A DNA stretch of 64,000 bases, from contig NC_085060.1 of assembly GCF_963662255.1 (NCBI RefSeq), positions 11,875,925 through 11,939,924 of the forward strand. The letters are read 5' to 3'. Under the pieces are notes generated by a model. That model did no database searches. It had not been told where the DNA came from and worked only from the letters and a program-made list of their open reading frames with translations. A program made the translations under genes and the position numbers. Shown here one piece after another: positions 37,401 to 52,500 of the stretch. The DNA comes from Cinclus cinclus (lineage: Eukaryota > Chordata > Aves > Passeriformes > Cinclidae). Each line of letters opens with the position of its first letter. Within the stretch, counting starts at the first letter, position 1.

Positions 37401-40400
37401 TGAGCTGAAAACCTTGGTATCAACAAGCATTATATAGAATTAAGACAGTAAATCACTGCTGGAGAAACGCCCTATGTTTTAGAAGGCTTAGCAAATAAGT
37501 TACCTGCATCAATGGTTCAAATTCCAAACTTAAATAGAAAAAAAAAATAGAGGTATTAGGCCTATAATAGTGACAACTTGACCAGGTGCAAAAGACTGTG
37601 AAATGTTGAGGCATATTAAACTGCAAGGGCAGAAATCAGAGCAGGACTGGAAGACTAAATTATTTTTAGACAGCTGAGGTAAATGTCACAGTGTTCTCAC
37701 ATCAAATTTGTTTTTATAAAGGACACAATTTTAGCAGGGAGAAGTATCAGGATTTTCTATGCAGAGCAGTGCATGTGCTCTTTGCCGTCCTGTGCCTCTC
37801 AGTGTCCCCTTCCCTCACACCTTTGGCTTTTGGAAACAGAGCTTTTTCAGACTCCTGCAACTGAATCCTGCTGCAGAGGAAAGTAGAAGTGCACAGACAA
37901 AAAATGCAATTACAAATGAAAAACTGCTGTAATTGCACTGTGACATAGGAAAAGGAGAATGAACATCCAAGGAAAGTTTGTCTTGAAGACATGGAAATAG
38001 AAGCAGTTCTTTGGGTGGGATTTGGAAAGAGTGAGTCACTGAAATTTGGTTTCAGGCTGAAATGGAAGCCCTGTGCTGGCTATGCTGGACATTATTGTCA
38101 CCTCCAGTTCTGAGTTACCATATGGACAGGAGCAAAACAGCATACAAATTAGCTAGTGAGAGAATAAAATCTAAAACTAATTGATCTTAGCTCCTGAGGA
38201 TGCTAGGGGAATATTTTGCTATAGATGAGGTATACCTTTATGGACTCCTCTCAAAATTAGCTACACTGTTTTACATTCATGATTCTGCTTTAAGTACAAA
38301 GAAATTGTTACAAATAAGGTGTAAATCAATAGTTGGCTTGGTTTATTTTATCTAATTCTTTAAATATATATTACTCACATTGTAAAATTGAGGTGTCATT
38401 TCCCTTTCTCAAACCCTAACTAAATCTTGCCATTATGTAAATAAACATCTGCTCCTTAGAACACAGCTAGAAAACAACCCACGTTTACTACAGGATAACA
38501 GGATTAAAAGGTATTGCAACATTATTTTGCTTTTGCTTTATTTGCTTCAGCATCATCAAGGTCTGAAAACACTGAATTTCACTGCAACTAATGTTGCAAC
38601 TGACAGGTTTCTTCAGATTGTAGGAACCACAGAAAGGATCAATGAACAACAAATCACAGCTGCTTATATGTAGCATGTTTAAGGTAGCTACTCCCATTAA
38701 AAGACTAATCTGAAGTGTGATCTGATTACATAGTTTTAAAATGTCAGAAACACAAGGACACAAGAAAAAGCAGGGCTGAACAAGAGCACTTGACCACAAT
38801 CCACCTACCTAAGTCAGCTCCAAATAAACACGTTGAAGTGCACATCTGCAGGTGAAAGTGCTTTGTGCTCAGACCTGCTTACCTTACTGGAGTTGTTTTG
38901 CAGGGGAATGAAATGCTTCCATTTTATGGTTTTATTTTCTGCTAGGAGTTTGCTAAGGTGTGGAGTTGGCATTCATCACTTCAGTAATGTCAAGAAAAGA
39001 AAGACAAAAACAGAGAATAAATGGAAAATGTCCAAGCATTTCAGACAGGGTTTCTGAAAGATTAATGAAACTCCACCTAAAAAATACTATAGAAGTGGCC
39101 CAAATTAAGTAGGAATACAGTAGCTATAAATTTGAAATATTTGACTGACCAATAAATATTTCTTAAATTACATAACGATGGCGAAACGACAGTGGTGTTT
39201 GCATCCACTATAGGGCACAGAAATTTGTACAAGGTTCCATTATGGGGAATGATACTCCAAAGCCAAATTTCTAAACAAGAGTCATACATAAGCTGGAAGG
39301 GTTGCATGAGACCTGATAAGAGAAGTAGTCTTTTAGCAATTATAATGACAGACAGAAATATAAAATTTTCAAGAGGGAAGAAAACACAAATTAAGACATA
39401 TTTTGAAGTCCTTAATCATGGGCACAGTACAAACTCTTTCAAGTGGTCCTTCTGTTTGGATGAAGGTGATTGTATATCACTGTAAAAATCTAAAGATATG
39501 CCTAACAGTTACATTTCAAGATGCTACAGAAATGGTTTCAAGGCTTCCAAACTCAAGATCAAGAAAGATATTGTTACAGTTTGAAGTTTCCATACAACTA
39601 GAGAAAACAATGCTGCTTATTCTGTTACAACACATTTTCTGATACATTTGGGATAGGGGGCACAAAAAAGACAAACAGAAACTGCTCATAATTCTCCACA
39701 TTATCATGCATATGCAGCAAACTAGCTCTTTGGTCTATTCTTTATTTCCCTTTTCCCTGGAGAGAATGTAGACCACACAGCTTTCCAAATACAGAAATAT
39801 TGCATGATAGACAGAAAAAAAAAAAAAAAGTTTTCTCCTGCTTTGAAGAGATGGGACTTTAACCTAATATGCAAGGAGATGATTCAACTGGATATGAGAT
39901 TTTCTTTATTGTATCCAGAAAATGCACAAGTTTTTTTGAGGATAGGTCAAAATTGTTTGAATTCCCTCAAGGGGCTGTGGATTTTTTTAATGCTATGTCC
40001 AGGAATAAAAATGAAGATAGATCTTGAAATAATTTTTTCGCTCTGCATTTCAGATGGTAAGATCAAGCAGTACTAAGGCTGAGTATAGACAACTTTTATA
40101 AAGGGTTGGTCAATACTAGATCATAACGTTGTCAGAGTGGTTATTTCTGTCTGATAAGACACAAAATAACTGAAAAATTCCTATCTTATGTATAAATCAA
40201 GAAGGCAGATAAGTAATCAACTTTTAAAACAATACGTAAAGTTTTTCATCTCTAAAACAGTTTTCCATTATTTTTCTTGGGCTTTAGTGCATTTAGTACA
40301 TTTCTTCAAGTAGAAGTAGCAGTGTCTTTCAAGCTTTCTTTAATTTAAAACCTCCAAACACCAAATGAAAAAGGTAGGGTACTTGTTTATCCAATAGCTG

Positions 40401-43400
40401 GATTTATAAATTCTGAAAATAGCTCTATTTTTCTTTTTTACCTCCTATGTTATTGACAGTAAGAAACAGAAAGCACTTCATACAGTTTTTCTTATGCCAG
40501 TTAAGGATATAATTTCTGCTTATGCCCTCAAGTCTTGCTGTGATAATTCTGCACTTCTTTGTATACCAAAATATTTTAAATTAAGCGTCATCACGAAGAA
40601 TACAGAATTTTGTAGCAGAAATTAATGGTTCTTTTGATGTTCTTTCATAGCCATTGTCCTTTAGTACAGCCTTTCCTTCTAAGCTATATAACAAAGATCT
40701 AAACCAAAACATATTAATTTAACACTATCTACAAGCTTTCTCTAACAGGGACAGAATAGAAAGACATTTCTTTTTCTGTGATCATGGAAGCATTGCTGTA
40801 TTTCATTCCAGGTTCAAGTGACATAAATGCTATGTTTCACAATTATTAAAAACATTTCTTTGGTGAATAGTAGAAGTGCAATGTAGTTGTCATGCTCTAG
40901 GATCTTGCTCTTTTCTTAAATCTCATTTATTCTCGACAGGATTTCAGAGAGCAGAGTACAACTGCTGCATTGAAAACACTTTTGGTCTTGGTGGTGCTTT
41001 AAAACATAAAATCTACAAAACGAGCCCCTCATCACACCATCTGAGTGTGGTGTGATGAAGATCCCTCAAAAAAAATTCACATCAGAAGTGAAAAATGGAG
41101 ATTTATACCACACTTCTCATTGGCTGCATACAGCTTGCACCATTGAAGGATTTGGAAGTCCCAAAGACAAATCTGAAAAATCCTCATTCTACACAGTGCA
41201 ATTACTAACACGAACCAGTTATTCCAATGATAGTCGCCACACTAAAAGTGAATCATTAAAAGATGTTATGCTTTGATACACATCTCAACATGGAAAGTAA
41301 TTTAAAGAGGATGCTGATAGGAGTTTCTTTATGGCTGCATGACACTCAAAAAATCATGGCTACTGTATCAAATGAAAGAGCAAACAAACTGCTGTAAGCC
41401 ATCATCCAATTTCTCCTGGGAACACAATGTCCTGCAGCACGTCCAGTGACCTTGGCAGGCTGTGCTGAAGGCCTGGTGTAATACACACCTGGTAGTCCAG
41501 GTGCCTGGGATATCCTGAACACATGGAACCTACAGATTAAATAGTCTTAATTCTACTGTAGGAATTAGCTGTGTTTTTTGACCACCTTTTTTTGCATGAT
41601 TTTTTGGTAAAATGTGTCTAAATTGGGATGACTTGTTTTGCCTTCCCAATTGTTCTTACACACAGCAGAGCACAGCACACCTCCTGTGCTAGCTTTACAC
41701 TAAGCCATTCAAGTGTAATCTGAAGGGATTTGCAGCTACTTCACATCCTTTATCTTCATCCACAAACCACTACTACGACAACTGTCTAGTCTGAGGTAAA
41801 ACAGACCACATGATATGACGCCAGAATATATCTCAAGTGAATAGAGAAGAATAAAACATTTTTGAAGCTTATACAACACAGCAACAATGCTCTCTTCTAT
41901 TTCCTGTCTTCCATGCCAAAACATCAAAATTCCAAACTGAACAAAGATAGTTTTATTTTAAAACTCATGAAAAAAGCCATGCATTCAAATCCTAAACGTT
42001 CAAGGGAATAGCTGTTTTCTGCCTAATCCTGACCAATATATCCACATGAGCTTGTAACAGTGATTAATGGACAGAACCTTACTAATTTTATGAAAATAAC
42101 AGATTCTTAAGGGAACTGTGTAGATCTCCCAAATCTGCTACTGAAGCCAGCGTTTCAAAGGTCAGAAACCAGCTTGATGGCAGCCACAAAGCCACTCCAT
42201 CTAAACAATACTACTGCTCATCCTTGTTCAAAATGCTGGAAGCCTGAGCGGTTTCCACACAGAAAGGAAAGGAAGAGGTTTTTGTAGAAAACACAGGAGA
42301 CAGATGAGTCACAGAAGAACAGATAGACATGGGAGCTCTGGAAGGATAAAAGAAAGGCTCCATTAAAAATCTTTTTCGGGGGAGTTTTAGTCATGAGAAA
42401 CCTGTAACAGGTATTAGACTTTTAAGTTAGAAGCAATCAAAATCATGTGAAAGCACTGTAAATAGAAACACAATGGATCAGGTCCAAATTTTGAATGAGC
42501 ATGATTATACATGCTTCAATAAAAGGACTTTCAGCTTGGGGTATTCTTTTGATGGGTATAAATTTATTTCATATTTTGCAATGGACAGTATTGCACTAGG
42601 TAACAGATATTGTTTTCTTCATGTCATTCACTACATTTGCCTTGTGTTTTCTGTATTTACTACATTTCAGCAGCTTACAGAAAGGCAGAACAGTGAAAAA
42701 TACAACCTGAGATTTTTCAGTGCTTTCCACATTGCTTCCAAACACAATTTAAGATGAGGATGTCAATCCCTAAGACGTTAAACATCTGTACTCCTTGGAA
42801 CTTGGTGACCACATGTTCCCTCATGTTTACAACAATTCCTTTCACATATCAAACCTTATGCTTGAAGCTGAGATTGCCTAAAGCAATGTATTTTTGCGAA
42901 GGGATTTTTAACTTTGTTATTTACTTTTCTTTCTCCAAAGGTTTGCCAGAAAGTGTCTTTACATTTTTTTCCCCAAACTGCAGATCTGGAGGTAAGCATG
43001 AAAATAAGCAATACATAGTGGGATATTGCTTGGGATTCTGCAAAGGCTTAATGCTGTTTGGACCCAACCTATCTATTATGTAGGTTTTTATTGTGTACTA
43101 AATTCTGTAAATAGGATACATTTCAAAGGTTTTAGGTGAAAAAAATTGAAGTCTAAAATGCATTTTTGCATTTCACACTTGACATGGAGGATTAACAAGT
43201 GAGAGACACGAATTGTCAATTCACTTATCTGCAATACCACAGCAAGGATTCCAGATGCTGATCTATGTAAGTATCAAGAAACTGAGGTCCTGGCCTCTAG
43301 GCAGGAAACCTCTGGACACTTCCCAATTCACCAAAACATGGTGTTTTTAAAGAATTATTCTTATGAAGACAAGGCCCCTACTGCTAAGTCCTTTTCACCA

Positions 43401-46400
43401 ATTAAATCAATAAACTCACTATAAAATACACAAAAGAGATTACTTAAGAGGTAAATGGGATTTCTATTTCACAGCATGAGCAGTAAATCTGAGAAACAAT
43501 GAAGTGGAACTGGTAGGAATAGGTCATTCATTCACAGCCACAATGTACCAGGCTCAGGAAACTGCAGAATACATTATTTTCTATAGTTTTACTGAAATGC
43601 AAACAGAATGAAACTGGCACTTACAGCCTGTACTTTTTGGTATGGGCTTTTTGTGAACACAACAGTTACTGTACTGTGCAATACAGTTTGCATCCCTATC
43701 ATCATTGGATTCCAGGTTTCAAAAGGTTTCATTTCCGTTGTTGAAATAAATATTACATTAAAGGGCAGGACATCAACATAGCACCTTAATTTATAAGAAC
43801 AAGGATGAAAGGATTATTTGATTTTGCAACATGATTTACAGCTAAGTGAGATTCTCCTTACACCAGTAAGAGTACCAAAAACTGAAATAATGGAATTCTA
43901 ATTTAAAAGAAAGTTGAGATTTCAAACTTGCCAAATGATTAGCATGGTCAGAAAAATGAATTAAATATTCATTGTGACCACAGTCTCTTATTATGAAGTA
44001 TCAAGAAAGATTAAACATAGTAACTTTGAGAAAATATAAACCTGTTCTGACATTCATCTCAACATAAAAAGGCTTTATTATGGTGGAAGACAAAGCATTC
44101 TTTCATTTGACAAAATTTCCATTACACAGGCTTTTTTATACATGTTCTAATTTCTTTAGCATGGTAATATGATATCCTTTATGCTTTGGCAGATTATTAT
44201 ATTATTTATTATTAAATTTGCAAAGGGTATTATTAAAAAATGAGTTTAAATTCACAGCTTCTGGTAAACAGAGAATAAACTCAAGACAAAAATTCAGTAG
44301 GCCTGTGAATTATGCACAGAGGCTTTCAATGCATTGCTCAGTAATTGTAAAATCTGTGGTAGTGACCAAAAATAAGTAAACTCCATAGTTCTCCTAATCC
44401 CTTTTCTACAGCGCACAAATAACTACCTCCCTCCTATCTGTCGAAAGAATTTAGGAATTAGAACAATCAGTAGGAGCAGTATTGCTAAAACCATAGTTTT
44501 AAAGGCTTCCTAATGTCAGGTATCCATTTATACCTGCTGCAGGACTAATTCATCTGCAGTATACTGATAAAAGCTGGCATTCATAAAAAAATTAGTCAAA
44601 GGAAAGAAAAAATTAGGAACATTATTTCACAGTTGTCATTATCATCATATTTTTATTATAGTCTGGTTAAAACTTCTAATTAAATCTTGATTAGCCCAGG
44701 CCTGTGATACAGATTGGTTATATTAAAATTTTGTCATGCTTTCATCCAAAGGTTTTGCACAGGACTAAAACAATCATGCCTGACTTGCTCTCTAAAATAT
44801 GAAAATTCGTTACACAAGTTCCTCTTGTACAAATGCTTCAGATTTCTAGCCTCATGAGATTTCACTCAGATGCTGAAAAACTTGTGCCATTCACAGACTT
44901 CAACGTGTCTTAGACATGATAGCATGGCAGTCTGAGAGTAGGTCACTATTTGCTTGCACTGTTTAGCCTGTCCAGTCTTCCTTCCTTACAATATTTTCCC
45001 TAGGAATGACATTTATCTGTGAAAGATTTTTGGCCTTTAATGAAGAATTGCATTAAAAGGGACAGTGGTTGAGTTCTCCTACTAATTCATGCTTTGCTCT
45101 GAGTGAGCACAAACAAGTGCTGGTCTAAGCAAAGCAGTTCTCAATGCCTGCTGCATTGAAGAATTTTCAGGCTGAATTGTCCATGGTACAGTAACAGAAC
45201 AATTCATTTTGAAACCATGTGGTACATGTAATTCCTGAATGAAAAAGAGACACAGTTTACAGAATAGCTGGAAAGCGGCAACACAGTGACATAAAATCGT
45301 GGTTATTATATAAATCTACAGACTTCAAGTAATTTTGGTTTGAAATTAAAATAATAATATTGAGTATTGGAAACCTCAGTAGAGATTGTCTCTCATTTCC
45401 ATGTTAAAAACAGGAAAGCCAGATTTTTATTCAGCTAAAAGTCAATTTTCACAGTGGCTGCTCATCTATAACACGTAACATTAGGAAGTATTATCTGGAT
45501 CTTTCCTCTCGTTCTTTAAGGATATTAGATGAACAAAATCCATTTTGTCTGGTCTCTTGTAGAGCTACCATATTTATTCAGAGCAAACAAGTGAGATTTG
45601 CAAACACTTCCAGTTCTGTGAAGATACATTTAAAAGTTTTAAGTACATTATGGACATTCAGGAATGCAATTTGTGCTATGAGGAATTTGGAAACTTCCAC
45701 TTTACGAAAGGTAGAAATATTTCCTGTTCTATTTGAGAGCTGGAAGTTACTTTTGGCAAAAATCCTAGAACTATGCTTACTGTTGCTTTGTTAGGAAAAA
45801 AAATATTTAAGATAGGAACAGGAAAGCATGAGGCTCTAACTCAAGCAAAACACAAAGCAAGTTAGAAGGCAGAGCTCAGGTCAAAAGCCTAAGAGGAATG
45901 GAAGCCATGGCTGAAATGAAGAATGTCCATCAGAAGACTCAGCACTGCTTTTAGGTCCCACGATGGAAAAAGAGAACTCTTACATGGGGTCATGTGGGGG
46001 ACACTTTAAGAAAAGACTGCATTAAGTCTGGATGTGAACAAATCTGTTTCCTTTTAATGCATCAGCTACAGTAAGGGTAGAAATGTTTGCAACCTAAAGT
46101 ACTTTTAGTCCCTTTCAGAATCTACAAAGTGTAATACAGTGGAAAACCAAGTGTGTCTTGGAGTAATCTTGTGTGCCACACTTTCAGGGAGAGCTTTTAA
46201 AAGGGGTATATGTGACTTTTTAAAAATACATGTACAAAATTGGAAGCAAACCTTAGATCAAAGGAATGGAACATATGTTGTACCTTTCTTTGGAAACCTG
46301 GAAAGGGTTGCAGCCTGGCTCTTCCACAGGATGTTTATAAGACTAGCAAAGCTGGGAGTTGTTATTGCTAGACTGACAATTCCAGTTCTGGGATCAGAGC

Positions 46401-48659
46401 TGGCTTTGCTCTGAAATGGCATTTAAACTGTATTTCCAGTGGTTTCTAGCCCATGCAAACACAAATTTAGAATCCCATAATCCCTAAAATCTTTCAAAAT
46501 TTACCTGCGTTCTCCACATCCCTGAATAGACTCAAGTGTAGTGCCCTTTTCTTATCATCATAATAACTTGATGAATGGCAAAGAAAATATTTTATTATCT
46601 TTCTGTCTTTCAATGGAAAGATATCATTAAAACCCAGTATTTTAATCTCTGAAAAGTAATTAAACTGATATGCAAATAATTATTGAAATTTATCCAAAAT
46701 TTTAAGCAACATATTGACTATATGATGATTTACCACTAATATCAATCAGGAACATTTCCAAGTGGTTTAGAAAAGGCTTACTCAATATATAACATGGGTG
46801 TGAAGAAGAAAAGCACCATGTCTTAATTTATGTTCATTTTCTAGACCAGGAAAAAGTATGGAGACCATAAATCTTGCCTTTAAGGTAATTTTAACAGTGA
46901 CTAACAAGAATAACACTCGTTATTTTTATGCCAATAACCTCAATGCAGTTAAACCAGTGAAATGACAAATATATACAAAAAACCCCCAAATTTGGTCTAA
47001 AATATTGTCTAAAATTCAGGTTTTTCTATACTGAGATATCTAGATTTAATTTCTGGTACTGAAAGATATGGCACAACAGATAAAACTAGTCTAGCATATT
47101 TCTACTTTGACTTTCAAATATATGAGTGAATAGCAAAATGACTAAAGGTAGAAGTTTTCGCCACGAAACTGGATTAAAATTCTGCATTAAAAATATTTTC
47201 TCCGAGTTGCTATATTTTGCTGTATTTTTAAAAAGTCATGGCATAAATAATCTTTGATTTATGCTCATGAGAAGCATATAAATAGATTTACAGATATCCT
47301 ATCTACTACTTTTGGGAAAACTGAATAGAAAAAGAATTGTACACTGCTCTTACAGACAATCCAACCCATGTTGCCATCCCTTCTAAACAGCAGATTCAAA
47401 AACCCCTTCAAGACAATATTGTGTCTAAAAATACATTGCAAAGCCCTTGCCACTAAAACATGTGACTTATACTCAATTAGAAGCAGCATTAGGGCAAGCA
47501 TGTTATTTGCTGACCTGGACAGAATATTTTTACACTGTTAATTGTTTTGCAGTGGCCACCACTCCTTTCTTGTTAAATTTCTACCCATGTTCCAGCCAGT
47601 ATGAGTTGCTCTCAATGCATCAATGTATTTGCTCCCAGTATTTGCTGGGAGAAAACCCCTCAATTTAAACACAAACTTCACATTCTAACTTAGGCTTTGT
47701 CATGAATTTATAAGAATAGAAGCTTGATATATGCAAGATTTCTTTCTCACAACTGACATTAAAACTATCAACCTTAGCTGACACTTCTCAAAAAAGGTTA
47801 TAGTTTGAGTAACTGGCAAAAAAATTCACAGAAGTGATTTAGAATACAGTTGAAAATAAGGAAATCACTTTTAGAAAATTATAAATTGATTAAAGAACAT
47901 TCACAAACAAGTTAATTGATAAATTATTTACTGTTTTACTGCAAAACATTGAATAAGACTGTATCTATATGTATTCAATAATAAGCTACGTGACACTTCT
48001 GCCATTATTTAATTGATAAAATGAACACTCAGGAAATGATCAGTCTTTTTATGTCAAAGTGCTCAGAGTAAGTGATGGTGATGATGACAAAGATGACAGA
48101 TATTTCTCTCCCTTTTTAGTATTAGTTTGACAACACCAACATCCCCTAGATTTATGAAATGTGACATCATTAAAATTGCAATATTTCATCATAAATACTT
48201 CAATTTAGAATAGATTCAAAAATTGTTTATGTCTTTCCACGAGGGACTCAGATGTAAATGACACTGAAATTAATATATGAACTTCACCAAAGGTTTCCTA
48301 CCAGAGGCAGGAATTCTAACATCACTGGAGGAATGCCTCAAGCATTAAGCTCAAATGCTGCTTAAAAAAATCTCCCTTACTCAACTGTTCATGGTCTCTG
48401 GTGTCCTGCACCCATGTTGCTGACCCTTTGGGTCTGGGCTCAGATCATCTGTGCTTAGGAAGAATGGAGCTTACAGTCAACAGATCAAATTTTAGGGAAG
48501 TTCATAATTAGATGAACTCTGTCTAGAGCACATGACCGCCTTTTAATTAACATTATTTTGCATCTTGCAGGGGCTTTCTGAGAGAACACTCTAAGATGTA
48601 AGACTTTTCTTGGTGTGGATATTTCACATGCAGCTCTGGAACATTTTATACTGTGCTAA

Positions 48660-48735
48660 AATAATAATAATAGTAATAGTAATAATAGTAACAACAACAA
48701 CAACAACAACAACAATAATGATGATGATGATGATG

Positions 48736-48772
<37 letters not shown>

Positions 48773-48780
48773 TAATAATT
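48660..48780 (+). repeat. Compound trinucleotide microsatellite
   Basis: Adjacent blocks of different triplets: AAT with AGT (48660-48690), AAC (about 48690-48714), ATG (about 48718-48737) and AAT again (about 48737-48770), ending in GATAATAATT. Each block keeps the 3-bp period, so open frames of poly-Ile, poly-Met, poly-Tyr, poly-His, poly-Cys and poly-Val appear on both strands. They are by-products. Confidence 0.97.
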
Positions 48781-48892
48781 TTTAAAGCAACCAAAAATCC
48801 ACCAAAAACCAAACCAAAAACCCCACAAAAAAACAACCAAACAACATAAAACAAGCAAACAAAAGAAACCCCAACAACAACAACAAAAATCA
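48781..48892 (+). repeat. A/C-rich low-complexity tract
   Basis: Nearly free of G and T, made of CCAAA-, ACCAAA- and CAACAA-type words. It adjoins the trinucleotide array directly and so extends the low-complexity block to about 230 bp. Confidence 0.85.
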
Positions 48893-49496
48893 CATCTTCC
48901 ATGAGGTAGAAAAAATATGACTGTCCTCTAGGTGGGCACTCAAGAATGGAAACCAGCCTGTAGTATCCATACTCCAAGAAATGAATCCTCTAGTTTTAAA
49001 TTGGCCAATCTAGGCTTAAGGACCTCACCACAAAGCTTCACATATTTCCTCTGTGAGTGACCTAAAAGTCCCCACCTTGCTGTGAGGTGGGCAATGAGAG
49101 AGGGCCCAGGGTCACAGCTTGCTGTGACATCCTCAGAGCTCTCCTCTGCCCTAAGCTCTGGGCCATGAGTTTACATCCCTCATGTGGCCAAAAGCTGGGC
49201 CAAATAATACTTGTCCCTAAGTCAATTATTTGAAAATAGAACTGGTAATGTGAGAAATACTGTGATACTGTTAACTTTGTAGAGAATTGAAGCGTTTGTA
49301 GCATCTGTAAAACTGATGGATTGTTTCTCATATAGCCAGCAGTTCTATAGCAAATACAGCTTTTATGGGCAGGGAAGCAGCAAGGTCAAACAGCTGTGAA
49401 GGGTATACTGGAAACACAACTGACTTCCAGGGGAATAATCCATGCCCTGGAACTTACTAGTTGTTTCTTTGAAATGAGACCAGATGTGAAAATATT

Positions 49497-49530
49497 AAAA
49501 AAACCCAAACAAACAAACAAAAAAAACCCC
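49497..49530 (+). repeat. (AAAC)n simple repeat
   Basis: A run of A residues leads into three CAAA-type units and then A8CCCC. It is short and of no evident function. Confidence 0.8.
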
Positions 49531-52500
49531 ATCCATTCTTTTTTAACAACTTTGTGTACCTATGATGAGCAGAAAGGCTCACAGCAATATTACAGTGTTT
49601 TAGGTATGCTTTTAAAGAGGATTCAGCAGACAAATTCTTTTCAAATAGAATACCACAACTTAAAATACATGCTCAGGTTTTCCCAAATGTACAAAGAATA
49701 CCCAGAATGTCCATGCTACCATTGCTAAATCTCAGAAATTACAAAAACCAAAGTGGGATCTGTGTTTATTTGTTTATCTACTCAAGCAAGAAATAACTAC
49801 AATGTAAGAAAAAGAAACATTCATTTGTATTTTACTCTTTATTCTCATCTGCCTATGTCTCCAGTTCATATTTTTGTCACTGAATTGGCAAAGGCAAACA
49901 AACCTCCTCAGAGGATGTATTTCTCCATAGCAGAGAAAGTATCTAAAGTTATTTAAAGTGAAAGTGTGTTGAAAAATTCACTGGCAAAAAATACCTGAAA
50001 AAAATATAACTTTCAATTTTGCAGCTACATCAAACAACATTCTATCAGATCTTGTAAAGAGCTAAGAGATTGTGAAAATCACACAAGTTTCTGATACAGC
50101 CTAGTTTAAGATAATTTTTGGTTCTGATTACAGCTTGTCATCACGGAGGAAACATTAACTGTAACAGTAAAACACAGGTTTCTTGTCAAGCTAGGAAAGG
50201 TGGCTCGATTTTGGCTATTGCTCAACCAAACAGCTGTAATTGAAGTGCTAGAAGATTGTGTTAAGTAAATATAAAACTAGATAATTATTACAGACCTCTG
50301 TTTAATTCCTGGTTTTGTTTGTCTTCCTGTGTGACCTTCAATAAGGCATTTAATCTCTTTCTGTATAAAACTGTAAATAGTTATCTGAGAAGGACTATGG
50401 GATACCAGAAGGCATATAAACAGCTAGCAGCAAAAAGTGACATAAATTATGCATCTGCTTTATGAAAAGCTTGCCTCCAATTGAGTAAATAGAGCTTTTC
50501 AGTCTGAATTATAGCATTGGCACAATATTTTTTTATAATGAATTCATTTTATTGACTAAATGCATTGTTACTCACATGCCAAGAAAATGGTGTCAACCAC
50601 ACCCTCCATCACTCATTATGGAATTACAGTCCCTCTTATTAAAACCAGAGCTTTAATACTATTCCTAAGATCTTTTTCATATGTATCTTCAAGGTATAGT
50701 GTTACTAGACCTCATACTCTGACCAAAACAATGTGCTAAAATGGAAAGAGTTCTGAGTCTTAAAACCAAATTTCACATTTCTCCTTTTACTTGAGTAACC
50801 CCATCTCCAGTTAGTCCATCCTGGCAGGGCAGTGCAGCCTCCTCTCAGTACCACTGAAGGTGAGAGCTCCTCTCACAGCTTGTGCTCCGTGAGCACTCAG
50901 GACTGCTCTGTGTGGAAAGCAGAAATTAAAAAGCTGACTATAAACACACCACATAGCAGAAGAGTGGTGCAATGACAGCAAATTATTTCCCCCTCATTAA
51001 AAGGTATATAATTATTTTGAAAATTGTTCATGTCTAATAGGTTGCCTTGCTATTTAAAGAATCTTAACTCTGTCATGATGTCATGAAAATAAATTCATAG
51101 AACTACTTTCCTATCTCATTTAGCAATAGGATACAAATGTAACTAATGTTTCCCTGAAAATTGAGAAAAAGCTAAGTACAGTGCCTAATCAATGTCAGTA
51201 ATTTTATGTTGGTAATCACTCACTATTAGTCTGAAATTACTTCAGCAAAATAAACAAGTACCTTTTTCAGTTTGCAAAGCAGTTTACGATAACTTTCAAA
51301 GTGAGAAACGTTTTAGCTAAGAGGTGATGAAACCAGATTCAGATTTTACCTTCTTCCACACATACTCTCAGAGTTTTGAGGTAACCCACAAGACCTTTTT
51401 TATGTGAGATCCTGAAATGAGGTGAGAATTCAAAACTTCCTGCCAGTATCAGTCATTGCTGGAAAACTGGAATCACTAAGTCACTTGGTACAAAAGGAAC
51501 TTTCTGATGGATATAAAACTTGATGCATTTAAGATTTATTTTTAAATAAAAAATAAAAGCTGTGGTACATAACATCTTTTTCCAATAAACAGAATAATTT
51601 AGTACTACTACAGTGCAATTTTTTTTTTTTGTATTGAGGTATTATTGAAAATGCATTTCTTGCAATGAAACCCTAACTACTGATAAACGAATTCTTGCAA
51701 AACACAGACAGATCAATGTTTGAGAGTCTTGTTACTGTTACATTCCCCACAACACTTGAACAGGAAGCTGTTCAAAACTTCACAGCTGCACTTCTTACCT
51801 GCCCACAAGTGTTCAAACTCCTGTTTTGCTGCAACTTTCATGCCTCTGATTTCACTCAAGTTCATCCTTCTTTGTACTTGAATATTGTCAACTGCTGTGC
51901 TCCATGTTCAAGTCTCAGTCAAAACATGAATGATCCTAAGGTTTGGTAAGGATTTTAAACTTCACTATGCCATAGGAGACATATAATTCAAAAACAATGC
52001 ACTAGAAACTGGTTGCTTTTATTAACTGTTTTCATTGGACTTGCAGGCTTCCTGACTTTTCAGCTCTACCCTATCCAATAAACTTCCTTGTCTGATTCTT
52101 ACTACTCTGATTAATTAATCAAAGACAATGAAACTTGTAAATGTGCAAAGGCAATGAACTCTGGCACTCTCATATTTCTTTGCAACCCATATTTGCTTAG
52201 GTTACTGAATATATGTGAAGGAATAAATCTCAAAAAATTGTTTATCAGAAGGTTTACAGATCAACCTGGATGTTAAGCGAGCATAAACTATCTTGAAATA
52301 AAAAACTGCCTCTAAACTCCTAATAAAGGATGGCTTGCATTTTTTCTTCTGATGTCTTAGAGACTTTACCAATGTTAATAAAATCCAGTTCCTACTCTGA
52401 CTCTTGTTACTCTATATCTCATTTGAAAAAGCTTTTATATTAATTTGACAAACAATAGGCTTTTTAGTATCAACTTTGCTATCTTGGTTTAAATCAAAAA

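Noticed and set aside
37505..37530. GGTTCAAATTCC, similar to a tRNA B box
   Set aside because: The preceding 60-70 bases do not fold into a cloverleaf and no A box or acceptor-stem pairing was found.
41029..41058. Perfect 11-bp inverted repeat TCATCACACCA / TGGTGTGATGA with 8-nt loop
   Set aside because: About one stem of this length is expected by chance in 64 kb, and there is no attached element or breakpoint.
48610..48977. Open frames with poly-Ile, poly-Met, poly-Tyr, poly-His, poly-Cys and poly-Val on both strands
   Set aside because: They come from the compound trinucleotide microsatellite and have no flanking protein-like sequence.
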